From the NCBI GenBank assembly GCA_016165875.1, contig JABBOT010000001.1, positions 9,055,306 to 9,119,305 on the forward strand: 64,000 nt of DNA. The letters run 5' to 3'. The notes below the pieces were generated by a model. The model was not told where the DNA came from and ran no database searches. It saw only the letters and a list, made by a program, of their open reading frames with translations. The position numbers and the translations under genes were made by a program. Source of the DNA: Acanthopleura granulata. Its lineage: Eukaryota; Mollusca; Polyplacophora; Chitonida; Chitonidae. The stretch's first letter is position 1. Every line of letters begins with the position of its first letter. Below are positions 63,631-64,000 of the stretch, one piece after another.

Positions 63631-64000
63631 GTAAGATCAACTTCATTGACCTGCTGTTTTCATGTGTCTTGAACATTAAATACAAAACCGTGCACAGAAA
63701 TGTGTATGCTTGTGTATTTTATATATATAGCAGAGTATATTTGTGTAGTAGTATATGTGTTTTATTGTTTTAAAAACATTTCCCGTAGGATGCTGGGCGA
63801 GGTAAAACAAATTTGTGTATCTACCTATGTTTCCAAGTCCAGGAGTCTGAAGATGAACGTTCAGTGATACTTACGCATTCTACTGGATTGACAGTTGTAG
63901 TTAATATGAGTTCTTATGATATACTGGCCATGTTGCGTCTGAAATAATCACAAGACAGTTGGAGATTTCGTATGTACTTCCTTTTTGTTTATATCATGAT
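63631..64000 (+). other. DDX51 intron, truncated by window edge
   Basis: No exon for the Q motif or Walker A region was recognised in these 370 bases, and no repeat was seen. The rest of the gene continues to the right. Confidence 0.6.

Overview
This is a piece of an animal nuclear genome, most likely a lophotrochozoan and probably a mollusc. It is AT-rich, has long introns with canonical splice sites, and carries many copies of a tRNA-headed SINE ending in AAAT/AATA tails. The species assignment is inference. Coding sequence is a small fraction of the window. I found four protein genes by joining exons whose frames and splice phases agree.

Layout: (1) 3701-9970 (+), a Cys-loop anion channel subunit of the glycine/glutamate-gated chloride class, from the extracellular domain to the end of M4; its signal peptide and first residues were not found. 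(2) 15268-38893 (+), a complete SLC17 (sialin-like) transporter in ten exons, 522 codons plus stop, with a 10.8 kb first intron full of repeats. (3) 59401 down to 41918 (-), NOC3L, a nucleolar 60S-assembly factor, in at least 20 located coding exons (one internal exon not found). (4) 59708 onward (+), the first three coding exons of DDX51, a 60S-assembly DEAD-box helicase; the helicase core lies beyond the window. NOC3L and DDX51 are head to head with 306 bases between start codons, so two genes of the same pathway probably share a bidirectional promoter, which contains an ETS-type ACTTCCGG site.

The most unusual structure is a recurrent type of minisatellite. At seven exon-intron junctions in three unrelated genes, the last part of the exon plus its 5' splice site (in one case little more than the splice site) has been copied in tandem into the following intron, with unit lengths of about 31 to 90 bases and 4 to about 18 copies. 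An eighth case is a 151-base block carrying an exon end and its donor that was copied, apparently identically, into one of these arrays. I saw no clear equivalent at 3' splice sites. This looks like a systematic process that multiplies 5' splice sites, and it deserves a genome-wide test.

Other repeats: about eighteen SINE copies or fragments in both orientations, two ~590-base copies of another dispersed family (23.4 and 58.2 kb), inverted repeats flanking the NOC3L/DDX51 promoter, an 18-base minisatellite growing from a SINE tail (22.1 kb), and several minisatellites not tied to exons. I found no credible tRNA or rRNA gene, CRISPR array, virus or complete autonomous transposon.
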